Below, one piece after another: positions 9,179 through 16,669 of a stretch of 64,000 bases of DNA. A model generated the notes under the pieces. It was not told the DNA's origin and ran no database searches. It saw only the letters and a list, made by a program, of their open reading frames with translations. A program made the position numbers and the translations under genes. The stretch comes from UBA1181 sp045639525 (GTDB lineage: Bacteria > Bacteroidota > Bacteroidia > Bacteroidales > Paludibacteraceae): contig JAZUDI010000079.1 in NCBI GenBank assembly GCA_045639525.1, forward strand, positions 40,573-104,572, written 5' to 3'. Numbering within the stretch: position 1 is the stretch's first letter; the number at the start of each line of letters is the position of its first letter.

Positions 9179-10303
9179 TTAATCGTTCAACATCATTGGC
9201 ATCACAAGCATACGGGTCTCCGCATTCTCGTCTTGGGCCAACGGAACTACCAAACCAGCTCTTGAAGGGTCAGCCAACTCAAGCACCACCTCATCGCAAG
9301 GGAGGTTGGAGAGAATCTCCACCAACAGAGTTGAGTTGAAACCGATCTTCATCGGATCTCCGTCGTAAGAGCAAACCAAATCCTCGGTCGCGGAGATGGA
9401 GAAATCGATGTCCTGGGCGGAAACGGTCATTCTATTAGGTTGCAACTCCACCTTCACCAAGTTCAACGCTTGGTTGGAGAAGATAGAGATACGACGCAAT
9501 GTGTTCAACAAAGAGACACGGTCCACGGTCACCTTATAAGGATTGTTTTGCGGAATCACCGTCTTGTAATTAGGATATTTTCCCTCTTGCAAACGACAAA
9601 CCATCACATAATTCTCAAATGTGAAGACCGCATTCTTATCATCAAACTTAACTTGGAGGTTACCACCCACCTTTGGCGAAATGGCGCGCAACAAGTTGGT
9701 TGGCTTCTTCGGCAAAATGAAACTGCAATCCTGCTCGCCGCGTGCGGAGATGGTTCTCATGCAAGAGAGTTTCTGAGCGTCTGAACCAACAAAGGTCAAA
9801 TCGTTCATGGTGATATCGAAGAAGATACCGTTCATAGAGGGACGGTTCTCATCGTCAGCCGTAGCGAAAACAGTTCTGTTCAAGCCCATGTTCAACACCT
9901 CGGTAGAGAGTGTCAACTGGCTAGCGCCATCCGCCAATGTACGCATCTTTGGATATTCGGATCCATCCTCAGCCACCAAGTTATAGACACCTGATTCCGA
10001 TTTGATGCTAGTAGCAAGCGTGCCATCCTCCACATTAAACTCCAATGGCATATCACCGAACTCCTTCAACGTATCCAAGAGGAGCTTGGAACCCAAAGCG
10101 ACGCTACCGGATCCCTCCGCGCTATCCAAATCGATGAAGGTCTGCATCATGGTCTCCATATCGGCAGCGGTCAAGGTAAGGCGTTTGCCCTCCAACGTAA
10201 AGAGGAACTTATCTAGAATCGGCAATGGACTCTTAGGATTGATCACACGGCTAATCATCTGAAGATGAGATGATAAAGCGGAACTTAAAACAGAAAATTT
10301 CAT
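9179..10303 (-). CDS. dnaN: DNA polymerase III beta sliding clamp
   Basis: The 374-residue protein has the length and three-domain organisation of the beta clamp, which encircles DNA and tethers polymerase III. Typical blocks are MKFSVLSSALSSHLQMISRVINPKSPLPIL at the start (given here in overview), GSKLLLDTLKE, FATADDENRPSMNGIFF, FDDKNAVFTFENY, and the C-terminal MLVMPMMLND, which matches the usual M-P-M/R ending. It is the first gene of the operon with the exonuclease, trmN6 and mutY, behind a well-formed promoter. Confidence 0.98.
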   Translation of the reverse strand: MKFSVLSSALSSHLQMISRVINPKSPLPILDKFLFTLEGKRLTLTAADMETMMQTFIDLDSAEGSGSVALGSKLLLDTLKEFGDMPLEFNVEDGTLATSIKSESGVYNLVAEDGSEYPKMRTLADGASQLTLSTEVLNMGLNRTVFATADDENRPSMNGIFFDITMNDLTFVGSDAQKLSCMRTISARGEQDCSFILPKKPTNLLRAISPKVGGNLQVKFDDKNAVFTFENYVMVCRLQEGKYPNYKTVIPQNNPYKVTVDRVSLLNTLRRISIFSNQALNLVKVELQPNRMTVSAQDIDFSISATEDLVCSYDGDPMKIGFNSTLLVEILSNLPCDEVVLELADPSRAGLVVPLAQDENAETRMLVMPMMLND

Positions 10304-10338
10304 ATAATTTTACTTTAATTTTTTTCCTTATAACTTCG

Positions 10339-10368
10339 CAAAGTTAGTAAAAATATTGGCTCTACAAA
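10339..10368 (-). promoter_or_regulatory. Promoter of the dnaN operon
   Basis: The minus strand has TTTG (10368-10365), an 18-bp spacer and TAACTTTG (10346-10339). The predicted leader is about 30 nt. Confidence 0.8.
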
Positions 10369-10477
10369 GTTCTGTGAGGACAAAGAATTTTTCATCCCTT
10401 TTACCCATTCCTAATCAAGCCATTACCCCACCCGCCAACAAAAAAACCTTATTTTGTGTATTTTTTATACAAATACT

Positions 10478-10509
10478 ATTGCGGAATATAAAATTGAATA
10501 CTATATTTG
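10478..10509 (+). promoter_or_regulatory. Promoter of ssb
   Basis: ATTG at 10478-10481, a 20-bp spacer and TATATTTG at 10502-10509 match the Bacteroidetes promoter with one mismatch in the -33 element. The region is very A/T-rich. Confidence 0.75.
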
Positions 10510-10550
10510 CATTCGAAAACTATTTTAATCATTTAAATTTTTTATAATCT

Positions 10551-10994
10551 ATGTCTGTTAACAAAGTAATCCTAATTGGAAATGTGGGCAAAGACCCAGA
10601 AATTCGCTACGTGGAGAAGGACGTGGCTGTCGCAAATTTCACACTCGCCACCACCGAGCGAGGTTACACATCAGCATCAGGACAAACCGTACCTGAGCGT
10701 ACAGAATGGCACAACATCGTGGCTTGGAGAGGCTTGGCGAAGGTGGCGGAGGGCTACATCCGCAAAGGCACACCCATTTATGTGGAGGGCAAATTGAGAA
10801 CCCGCACTTGGGTAGATGAAAAGAATGGTGGCGTCACACGATACACCACTGAGATCTTCGCCGAAAACATCGAGTTGCTTGGCAAGAAGCCGGAGGGAGG
10901 CGTAGCGCCATTGGCAGTCGCGCCGACCGCAGCCAACACAGCTGTCGAGACACCGCCACCAGCAGTGGAGGACGCCAACAACTTCCCATTCTAA
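10551..10994 (+). CDS. ssb: Single-stranded DNA-binding protein
   Basis: This 147-residue SSB begins with the OB fold (SVNKVILIGNVGKDPEIRY, FTLATTERG, TEWHNIVAWRGLAKVAEGYIRKGTPIYVEGKLRTR, FAENIELLG) at about residues 1-110. It is followed by a short Ala/Pro-rich linker and the acidic-hydrophobic tip ending in NNFPF that binds partner proteins. It protects single-stranded DNA during replication, recombination and repair. It is transcribed alone, with a promoter and terminator on either side, and is divergent from dnaN. Confidence 0.97.
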   Translation: MSVNKVILIGNVGKDPEIRYVEKDVAVANFTLATTERGYTSASGQTVPERTEWHNIVAWRGLAKVAEGYIRKGTPIYVEGKLRTRTWVDEKNGGVTRYTTEIFAENIELLGKKPEGGVAPLAVAPTAANTAVETPPPAVEDANNFPF

Positions 10995-11048
10995 ACTCGA
11001 AGGGAATTATATTAACATTAGATTTTCAAACAAATAGTTAGATATTGG

Positions 11049-11086
11049 GGAGAGTGTATCAATTTGATATGCTCTCCTTTCCTTTT
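11049..11086 (+). terminator. Terminator of ssb
   Basis: GGAGAG (11049-11054) and CTCTCC (11072-11077), extended by TATCA/TGATA, form a hairpin followed by TTTCCTTTT. Confidence 0.8.
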
Positions 11087-11249
11087 AGGGTGGTAGGATA
11101 ATCCATGTGTTTAAACCCAATAGATAACAATTGGACATCTCATCTCTAAAAAATTAGAAGCACAGACCTATTTCTTAATTCTTAACTCATATTTCTTAAT
11201 TAAAATTATTATCTTCGCAACGATTTACAATATAAATGTTTCAATCCTT

Positions 11250-12719
11250 ATGTTAAAGAAAATCAGAGTTGTAGTCGCGATAGCATGTCTAGCTCTTATC
11301 ACTTTATTGTTTTTAGATTTCACAGGTACATTCGCTAACCATTTCGGTTGGTTGGCGAAAATCCAGTTCTTGCCAGCCGTTTTGGCGCTCAACCTGGTGG
11401 TTGTCTTGGCATTAGTCCTATTAACCCTCCTTTTCGGCAGATTATACTGTTCCGTCATCTGCCCTCTCGGTGTGATGCAGGATATCTTCACTTGGATGGG
11501 CAAAAAGGCCAAAAAGAACAGGTATTCATTCTCAGAAAACAACAAGAAATTGCGCATCGGAGCATTGGTGGCCTTCATCATCACCTTGCTCATTCCCGCC
11601 ACTTCATTCATCGCGCACTTGGTAGCGCCATACAGTGCCTTCGGTCGCGTCGCCACCAATCTGTTCGCTCCTATTTACAGATTGTGCAACAACGGATTGG
11701 CTACCATCGCGGAGAGCAACGGCAGTTATATGTTTTATAAGGTGGAGCAGGTGATTCCATCCTCCGTATCCATTATCGTAGCTTTGGTCACACTGATCGG
11801 ACTCGGCGTAGTGGCTTGGCGATATGGCAGGGCTTGGTGCAACAACATCTGTCCAGTAGGAAGCATATTGGGATGGTTATCCCAATTCTCCCTTTTCAGA
11901 CCTGTCATCAACACGGAGAAGTGTAACGGCTGCGGCAAATGTGCGCGCAACTGCAAGGCATCTTGCATCAACGCCAAGGAGCATCGCATCGATTATAGCC
12001 GTTGCGTAACCTGCTTCGACTGCATCGAGAACTGCCGTCAGGGCGCTGTCCAATATGTGAGAAGGCCAATCGAGAAGAGAAAGAGCGCCGCTACGGCTGT
12101 CGATTCCTCCAAAAGAGATTTCTTGACCACCGGTGCCCTCTTCGTGGCGGGAGCCGCCATGGAGGCGAAGGCGAAAAAGGTGGATGGCGGATTGGCTGTC
12201 ATCGAAGAGAAAAAGATTCCAGTACGCAACATCTCACCTAAACCTGCGGGCTCATTGAGCGTCAAAAACTTCACCAGCCACTGTACGGCCTGCCAACTTT
12301 GCGTTTCGGCATGCCCTAACCAAGTATTGCGTCCATCGACCAAGATGGAACACCTGATGCAACCTGAGATGTCGTTTGAATTGGGCTATTGCCGCCCTGA
12401 ATGCAATAAATGCGCGTCTGTCTGTCCTGCGGGAGCCATCCATCCGATCGCTGTCGAGGAGAAGAGCTCCATCCAAATCGGTTATGCGGTATTCGACAAG
12501 GAGAATTGCGTGGTGAACACAGATGGTGTGACTTGCGGCAATTGCGCGCGCCACTGCCCTGTCGGCGCGATCTTGATGGTCGAGCAGGAAGATGGCAAGA
12601 AATACCCTGCTGTCAACACGGAGATTTGTATCGGTTGCGGCGCTTGCGAGAACCTTTGTCCAGCACGTCCGTTCAGCGCAATTCACGTGGAGGGAATCGA
12701 TGTTCATAGAGTAAGATAA
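11250..12719 (+). CDS. Membrane polyferredoxin, NapH/NapG-like fusion
   Basis: The first 215 residues resemble NapH/NosR: several membrane segments and two CxxxCP motifs (Cys67/71 and Cys197/201), then two [4Fe-4S] ferredoxin motifs (225-235 and 252-262). At 287-302 a KRDFLTTGALFVAGA segment looks like the twin-arginine signal of a NapG-type ferredoxin. Four more four-Cys motifs follow (345-355, 381-392, 420/429-436, 460-470), giving six ferredoxin-type motifs in all. The protein probably passes electrons across or along the membrane to a periplasmic or membrane reductase; the partner is not in the window. An alternative upstream ATG frame stops after six codons, so 11250 is the start. A TATCTTCG box lies 33 bp upstream. 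Confidence 0.88.
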   Translation: MLKKIRVVVAIACLALITLLFLDFTGTFANHFGWLAKIQFLPAVLALNLVVVLALVLLTLLFGRLYCSVICPLGVMQDIFTWMGKKAKKNRYSFSENNKKLRIGALVAFIITLLIPATSFIAHLVAPYSAFGRVATNLFAPIYRLCNNGLATIAESNGSYMFYKVEQVIPSSVSIIVALVTLIGLGVVAWRYGRAWCNNICPVGSILGWLSQFSLFRPVINTEKCNGCGKCARNCKASCINAKEHRIDYSRCVTCFDCIENCRQGAVQYVRRPIEKRKSAATAVDSSKRDFLTTGALFVAGAAMEAKAKKVDGGLAVIEEKKIPVRNISPKPAGSLSVKNFTSHCTACQLCVSACPNQVLRPSTKMEHLMQPEMSFELGYCRPECNKCASVCPAGAIHPIAVEEKSSIQIGYAVFDKENCVVNTDGVTCGNCARHCPVGAILMVEQEDGKKYPAVNTEICIGCGACENLCPARPFSAIHVEGIDVHRVR

Positions 12720-12759
12720 AATTCTTATTTCTACGCTCTCACTTTTTTAATTCTTTTTG

Positions 12760-12767
12760 TATCTTTG
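12760..12767 (+). promoter_or_regulatory. Promoter of the class II aldolase gene
   Basis: TATCTTTG at 12760-12767 is an exact -7 box; a T-run around 12743-12748 lies at the -33 position. Strong expression is expected from the gene's codon use. Confidence 0.7.
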
Positions 12768-12806
12768 CGGAGAGAATATATTTTTAATTTCTAAATAAAA
12801 AATAGA

Positions 12807-13814
12807 ATGGTTAATTACAAAGAGTTAGGCTTGGTAAACACTAAGGATATGTTTGCTAAGGCACTTAAGGGCGGTTACGCTGTCCCTGCTTTCAACTTCA
12901 ACAACCTTGAGCAACTTCAAGCAATCGTAACTGCTGCAGCTACAGAGAAGTCTCCAGTTATCCTTCAAGTTTCTAAGGGTGCTCGTAACTACGCTAACGG
13001 AACTATCCTCCGTTACTTGGGTATGGCAGCTGTAGAGTACGCTAAGGAGCTTGGTTGGGAGAAGCCACAAATCGTTCTTCACCTCGACCACGGTGATTCT
13101 TTCGAGCTTTGCAAGGATTGTATCGACAACGGTTTCTCATCAGTTATGATCGACGGTTCTCACCTTCCATACGAGGAGAACGTTGCATTGACCAAGAAGG
13201 TTTGCGACTACGCACACCAACATGGTGTAACTGTAGAGGGTGAGCTTGGTGTATTGGCAGGTGTTGAGGATGAGGTTTCAGCTGACCGCCACACATACAC
13301 TAACCCTGAGGAGGTAGTTGACTTCGCTACTCGTACTGGTTGCGATTCATTGGCTATCTCTATCGGTACTTCTCACGGTGCATACAAGTTCACTCCTGAG
13401 CAATGTACTCGTAACGCAGAGGGTAAGCTTGTCCCTCCTCCATTGGCATTCGACGTTCTTGAGGGCGTAATGGAGAAGTTCGCTGCACAAGGTGGTTTCC
13501 CTATCGTTCTTCACGGTTCTTCTTCAGTTCCTGAGGAGTACGTTGAGATGTGCAACACTTACGGTGGTAACTTGCCTAACGCAATCGGTATCCCTGAGTC
13601 AGAGTTGTCAAAGGCTTCTAAGTCTGCTGTATGTAAGATCAACATCGACTCAGACTCTCGTTTGGCATTCACAGGTGCTGTTCGTAAGCACTTCGCTGAG
13701 CACCCAGATCACTTCGATCCTCGTCAATACTGTGGCGACGCTCGTAAGGAGATGGTTAAGATGTACACTCACAAGATCGTTAACGTTCTTGGTTCTAAGG
13801 GTAAGGCTGAGTAA
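12807..13814 (+). CDS. fba: Class II fructose-1,6-bisphosphate aldolase
   Basis: This 335-residue enzyme splits fructose 1,6-bisphosphate into dihydroxyacetone phosphate and glyceraldehyde 3-phosphate in glycolysis and runs the reverse step in gluconeogenesis. It has the N-terminal GYAVPAFNFNNLEQ, the zinc/catalytic HLDHGDSFELCKDCID, SVMIDGSHLPYEENV, the VEGELGVLAGVEDEV block, GTSHGAYKF and LHGSSSVPEEY. Codons are strikingly different from the neighbours, with many ending in T (GCT, GGT, GTT, CTT), as expected of a very highly expressed gene. It is followed at once by a strong terminator and so is monocistronic. Confidence 0.97.
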   Translation: MVNYKELGLVNTKDMFAKALKGGYAVPAFNFNNLEQLQAIVTAAATEKSPVILQVSKGARNYANGTILRYLGMAAVEYAKELGWEKPQIVLHLDHGDSFELCKDCIDNGFSSVMIDGSHLPYEENVALTKKVCDYAHQHGVTVEGELGVLAGVEDEVSADRHTYTNPEEVVDFATRTGCDSLAISIGTSHGAYKFTPEQCTRNAEGKLVPPPLAFDVLEGVMEKFAAQGGFPIVLHGSSSVPEEYVEMCNTYGGNLPNAIGIPESELSKASKSAVCKINIDSDSRLAFTGAVRKHFAEHPDHFDPRQYCGDARKEMVKMYTHKIVNVLGSKGKAE

Positions 13815-13840
13815 TTTTAGCATACGTCTTAAATACAAGA

Positions 13841-13871
13841 AAGGCTGTCGGGATTCCGGCGGCCTTTTTTT
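13841..13871 (+). terminator. Terminator of the aldolase gene
   Basis: AAGGCTGTCGG pairs imperfectly with CCGGCGGCCTT, followed by a run of seven T. Confidence 0.85.
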
Positions 13872-13930
13872 GTGGTTGCCCCTCCTTCATTCGCCCTCAT
13901 ATCCCGCATCACCCACATATCTTCGTCTTC

Positions 13931-14064
13931 CCTTCACATCCTCGCTTCCCCGCACATCCTTGCACCCCTGCACATCCTCGCTTCGCTCGGATGTACAGGG
14001 TTATACAAATAGCGTCTTGCAGACGCGCTGTGTGCTCAGTCGAGGAGGATGACCGCTCTGCGTC
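13931..14064. repeat. 18-bp tandem repeats and GCGTCT palindrome, left edge of the accessory island
   Basis: Three CACATCC units at 13935, 13953 and 13971 are exactly 18 bp apart, followed by an inverted GGATGTAC at 13989. A palindrome GCGTCT-TGC-AGACGC lies at 14012-14026, with a further GCGTCT at 14055. The same two elements, with the tandem array in the opposite orientation, lie at 18.55-18.9 kb. I see no gene in 13872-14150. Confidence 0.75.
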
Positions 14065-14150
14065 TGGGATACTCGAAAATTCCGTATTACGGTATTTTTT
14101 TAGGCGCAACAAATATATACCCACTGACTATCAGTAAGTTATAACAACAC

Positions 14151-15416
14151 CTACATATACTTACCATCCTCTTCTCTTTCATCATTTTGCTGCCATTCAT
14201 CTTCTTCCAACTCTTGGGCTCGCACCTGTTTCTCATAAGCAGCTCTTAAGTTCGAATATTTCGCATCTGATTTTTTCAAATTTTCCAACTCATGCCACAA
14301 AGAACAATACAATGTATCTTCCCAAGACAGGGCTTCTGAATCAATAGAACTTGCTTTTTCAACAACCGAACATAACTCATCTTTCGAAGCTTCATGCCAC
14401 TTCAATTCCCGCTCTGTCTGGAAGAGTAATCCAATATTCTTTTGATTAACACAATAGATTTCCTCCAACTCAGAGAGCGTGTCACAATCCAGGACAATAG
14501 CCCACTGTTCAGACATGACATCCCCCGACAGAGACAACGCAGACACCATCACACTCTCTACAACAACATATCTCCTGATTGTTTTATCATTATTACGATA
14601 TCTGCCATAAAAGATGGTTCCTAATTTAAACATTGCGGGAACCTCAACACCTTCTCCGCTCATTCTATCCTCACAAGAGATTTTCTCGCCAGCCAACATC
14701 CTCGTAGCTTGTGAATATGTTTTGCAAAGGAAATTCACATCAATAGGACCATACTCAACATCAACCCAGTGGCCAAGCTTCTTCTCTGATTTCGAATCTT
14801 TATAAACAGGATATGGTACGACATCAAGCCCCGGGAAACTCCTTTGGTCAAAATACAAAGAGAGTCTATTACTTTGACTATTTGCAAAGGTACATGCCTT
14901 CGCATTTTGTTGGAAAACTCGATCATCAAAAAAGCCCAGCATGTCACCAATCAGTTCACCATTAACACTATCACAATTAGCCTTGTAAAAAATGTCTGAT
15001 AAGGAGGAATGAGAAGAGAAGCACCAAGCTTTAACAACGCTTATTTGCGCTGTATTCCTAGGAAAATTCTTATTCTCATTATAGTAATAATATGGTTTCC
15101 CTAAACTGAATTTTTGCTCGATTTTATCTTCCACGTCCTTTACCGACGCTAGAAATTCAGACAACAAATCCTCAGATGTTTTCCTCCGTCCACCACCAAC
15201 GGGTTTGCGGTTGCGGGCTAAGGGAGCATCCTCACCACCATCCACTTTTCCCGATTCCCCCTCTTCTTCATTTTCGTCTTCCGAAATCATAGAATAGCAA
15301 AAAAAACCAAGGACAACAGCACCTATCAAAAACTTAATTTCAGTCCAAGCAACGAAAAGGATAATACTCACTACGCAGCACACACCACAAGCTATACCCA
15401 AAAGTTTGTATTTCAT
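14151..15416 (-). CDS. Membrane-anchored hypothetical protein, 421 aa
   Basis: I do not recognise this family. Two hydrophobic helices at about residues 5-24 and 27-45 are followed by an acidic segment (SEDENEEEGESG) and a basic one (RNRKPVGGGRRK), then a large polar domain. The C-terminus is highly charged, with a likely coiled coil (AYEKQVRAQELEEDEWQQNDEREE). No catalytic motif is visible. The region is richer in A/T than its neighbours and uses rarer codons, which agrees with recent acquisition. It is the last of three minus-strand genes after the candidate RiPP peptide, 26 bp beyond the amidohydrolase. It could be a membrane partner or immunity factor, but that is only inference. Confidence 0.7.
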   Translation of the reverse strand: MKYKLLGIACGVCCVVSIILFVAWTEIKFLIGAVVLGFFCYSMISEDENEEEGESGKVDGGEDAPLARNRKPVGGGRRKTSEDLLSEFLASVKDVEDKIEQKFSLGKPYYYYNENKNFPRNTAQISVVKAWCFSSHSSLSDIFYKANCDSVNGELIGDMLGFFDDRVFQQNAKACTFANSQSNRLSLYFDQRSFPGLDVVPYPVYKDSKSEKKLGHWVDVEYGPIDVNFLCKTYSQATRMLAGEKISCEDRMSGEGVEVPAMFKLGTIFYGRYRNNDKTIRRYVVVESVMVSALSLSGDVMSEQWAIVLDCDTLSELEEIYCVNQKNIGLLFQTERELKWHEASKDELCSVVEKASSIDSEALSWEDTLYCSLWHELENLKKSDAKYSNLRAAYEKQVRAQELEEDEWQQNDEREEDGKYM

Positions 15417-15442
15417 AATTATCTGTGTTAAGTTGTTAAATA

Positions 15443-16216
15443 CTAATTATTATGATCGAGCATGTGAAACACACGACTGAAATTCTTTTCTGTCATTAAC
15501 TCTAAATCAGCGAAAGATACCCTTGATTTTAAATCTTCAATCTGCGACAAGTAGTATTCCCGCATATCAAAAGAGGGACTGTTTCTGAAAAAATAAAGCG
15601 GTATTGGCACATCTGATCCCCAAAGCACACGAGAGGAAAATCCTCGATTACAAAGTTCCACGATAGAGTCAACAGACATAAATGCAGTATCCACATACGC
15701 ATTGGGGCACTCTTCCAGAACCGACAAGGTTTCATTCAATGGTCTTCCATGGGCTAAGATGAAGTTTATATCAACATTCCGTTTAATGAGTTTTAAATAT
15801 TTGCCAGCATGGCAACTGTCGTCTGCCCCAGTGTGAATGAGAATGGGCAATAGCATCTTTCTTGCTAATTCAATCAGCAAACGAATATTTTTCCCTCGAA
15901 TCGGCCATCCATTCGGATGTAATTGAGGGTGAATTTTCAAACACTTCCATTCTATGTTACAACGCAAGAACATGTCTAACGCCTTTGTTTTTAGCATTTT
16001 CGGCGTTATCCATAAAATCGGGAAAACATTCGCCGCACCAAACTCAGATATGAACGTTTGAATTTCATCTATCACCTTCGTATAATTCTCTTCACATATC
16101 GTTGTCGATGAAATCGCACATTTATCAACGCCGACAGAAACAAGAAAATCATTTAGTTCTGTTGATGTTGTGTAAATGTCATAGAATTGACCTATGTGAA
16201 TGTGCGAGTCGATCAT
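15443..16216 (-). CDS. TIM-barrel metal-dependent amidohydrolase (amidohydro_2/TatD-like)
   Basis: The 257-residue protein begins MIDSHIHIG, with the two N-terminal metal-binding His (4 and 6). Later motifs fit the amidohydrolase barrel: ILIHTGADDS, INFILAHGRPLNE and VLWGSDVPIPLYF, the latter holding the conserved Asp. Enzymes of this type hydrolyse amides, esters or decarboxylate acids. The ATG overlaps the stop codon of the upstream 70-residue gene (ATGA), so the two are translationally coupled. Its position after a candidate RiPP precursor might mean a peptide tailoring or processing role, but a general metabolic role cannot be excluded. Confidence 0.8.
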   Translation of the reverse strand: MIDSHIHIGQFYDIYTTSTELNDFLVSVGVDKCAISSTTICEENYTKVIDEIQTFISEFGAANVFPILWITPKMLKTKALDMFLRCNIEWKCLKIHPQLHPNGWPIRGKNIRLLIELARKMLLPILIHTGADDSCHAGKYLKLIKRNVDINFILAHGRPLNETLSVLEECPNAYVDTAFMSVDSIVELCNRGFSSRVLWGSDVPIPLYFFRNSPSFDMREYYLSQIEDLKSRVSFADLELMTEKNFSRVFHMLDHNN

Positions 16217-16425
16217 ATTTGGGTATTAAGCCACGCATCCACTTCTGCAAGATCTAAAAATCCGTCTTCTTTGGATTTTATGCTTCCCATGTATTGAACA
16301 GTTTTTTCATTAAATTGAAACCATGGGTTGGGAATAATTCTTCTGGAATCAACACGGTCATTCAGTATGTAATTGCAGTAAACAGCTACATTCCCAATTC
16401 GTTTGTAAAAATAATTGCATTCCAT
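16213..16425 (-). CDS. Small hypothetical protein, 70 aa
   Basis: I do not recognise this protein. It begins with an aromatic, hydrophobic N-terminal half (YFYKRIGNVAVYCNYIL) and ends with an acidic segment (FLDLAEVDAWLNTQI). There is no signal peptide. Its stop codon overlaps the start of the amidohydrolase gene by four bases, which is good evidence that it is a real coupled gene. It lies just beyond the terminator of the candidate RiPP peptide and could be expressed by read-through. It might serve as a chaperone or binding subunit for its neighbour. Confidence 0.65.
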   Translation of the reverse strand: MECNYFYKRIGNVAVYCNYILNDRVDSRRIIPNPWFQFNEKTVQYMGSIKSKEDGFLDLAEVDAWLNTQI

Positions 16426-16456
16426 AATCTTTGTTAGCTTTTAAATCCTGATTCGT

Positions 16457-16502
16457 AAAAAAAGAGAGGGCTTGTCTCTTCAAATATAGACATGCCCTCT
16501 CC
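16457..16502 (-). terminator. Strong terminator directly after the candidate RiPP precursor gene
   Basis: On the minus strand GAGAGGGC and GCCCTCTC (16501-16494 and 16471-16464), extended by TGTCT/AGACA, form a long hairpin followed by seven T. It begins 10 bp after the peptide stop codon. Confidence 0.88.
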
Positions 16503-16511
16503 ATAAACATC

Positions 16512-16631
16512 TTAACGATTCACCTCACAAGAACGGCAAGATTGACAAATTGTCTTCTCCGGACAACCGGCTGCGTAAGAACCAACTGAAGCATTCTTTG
16601 CAACCAATGTTACTTTTTTGTAATTCTTCAT
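16512..16631 (-). CDS. Candidate RiPP precursor peptide, 39 aa, four Cys in the core
   Basis: The start ATG is at 16631-16629 and the TAA at 16514-16512. The peptide has a basic leader beginning MKNYKKVTLVAKNASVGSY, an AAGC junction at residues 20-23, and a core GCPEKTICQSCRSCEVNR with Cys at 23, 29, 32 and 35. This leader-plus-Cys-rich-core form is typical of peptides modified by radical SAM/SPASM enzymes, which make thioether links from Cys sulfur to carbon. The gene sits 38 bp after the stop of such an enzyme and is closed by its own terminator. Class (ranthipeptide, sactipeptide or other) cannot be decided from sequence. The leader is not of the well-known GG type. Confidence 0.82.
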   Translation of the reverse strand: MKNYKKVTLVAKNASVGSYAAGCPEKTICQSCRSCEVNR

Positions 16632-16669
16632 AATAAAAAAATTAAACGTTAATAAAAAAAATAGTTCGC

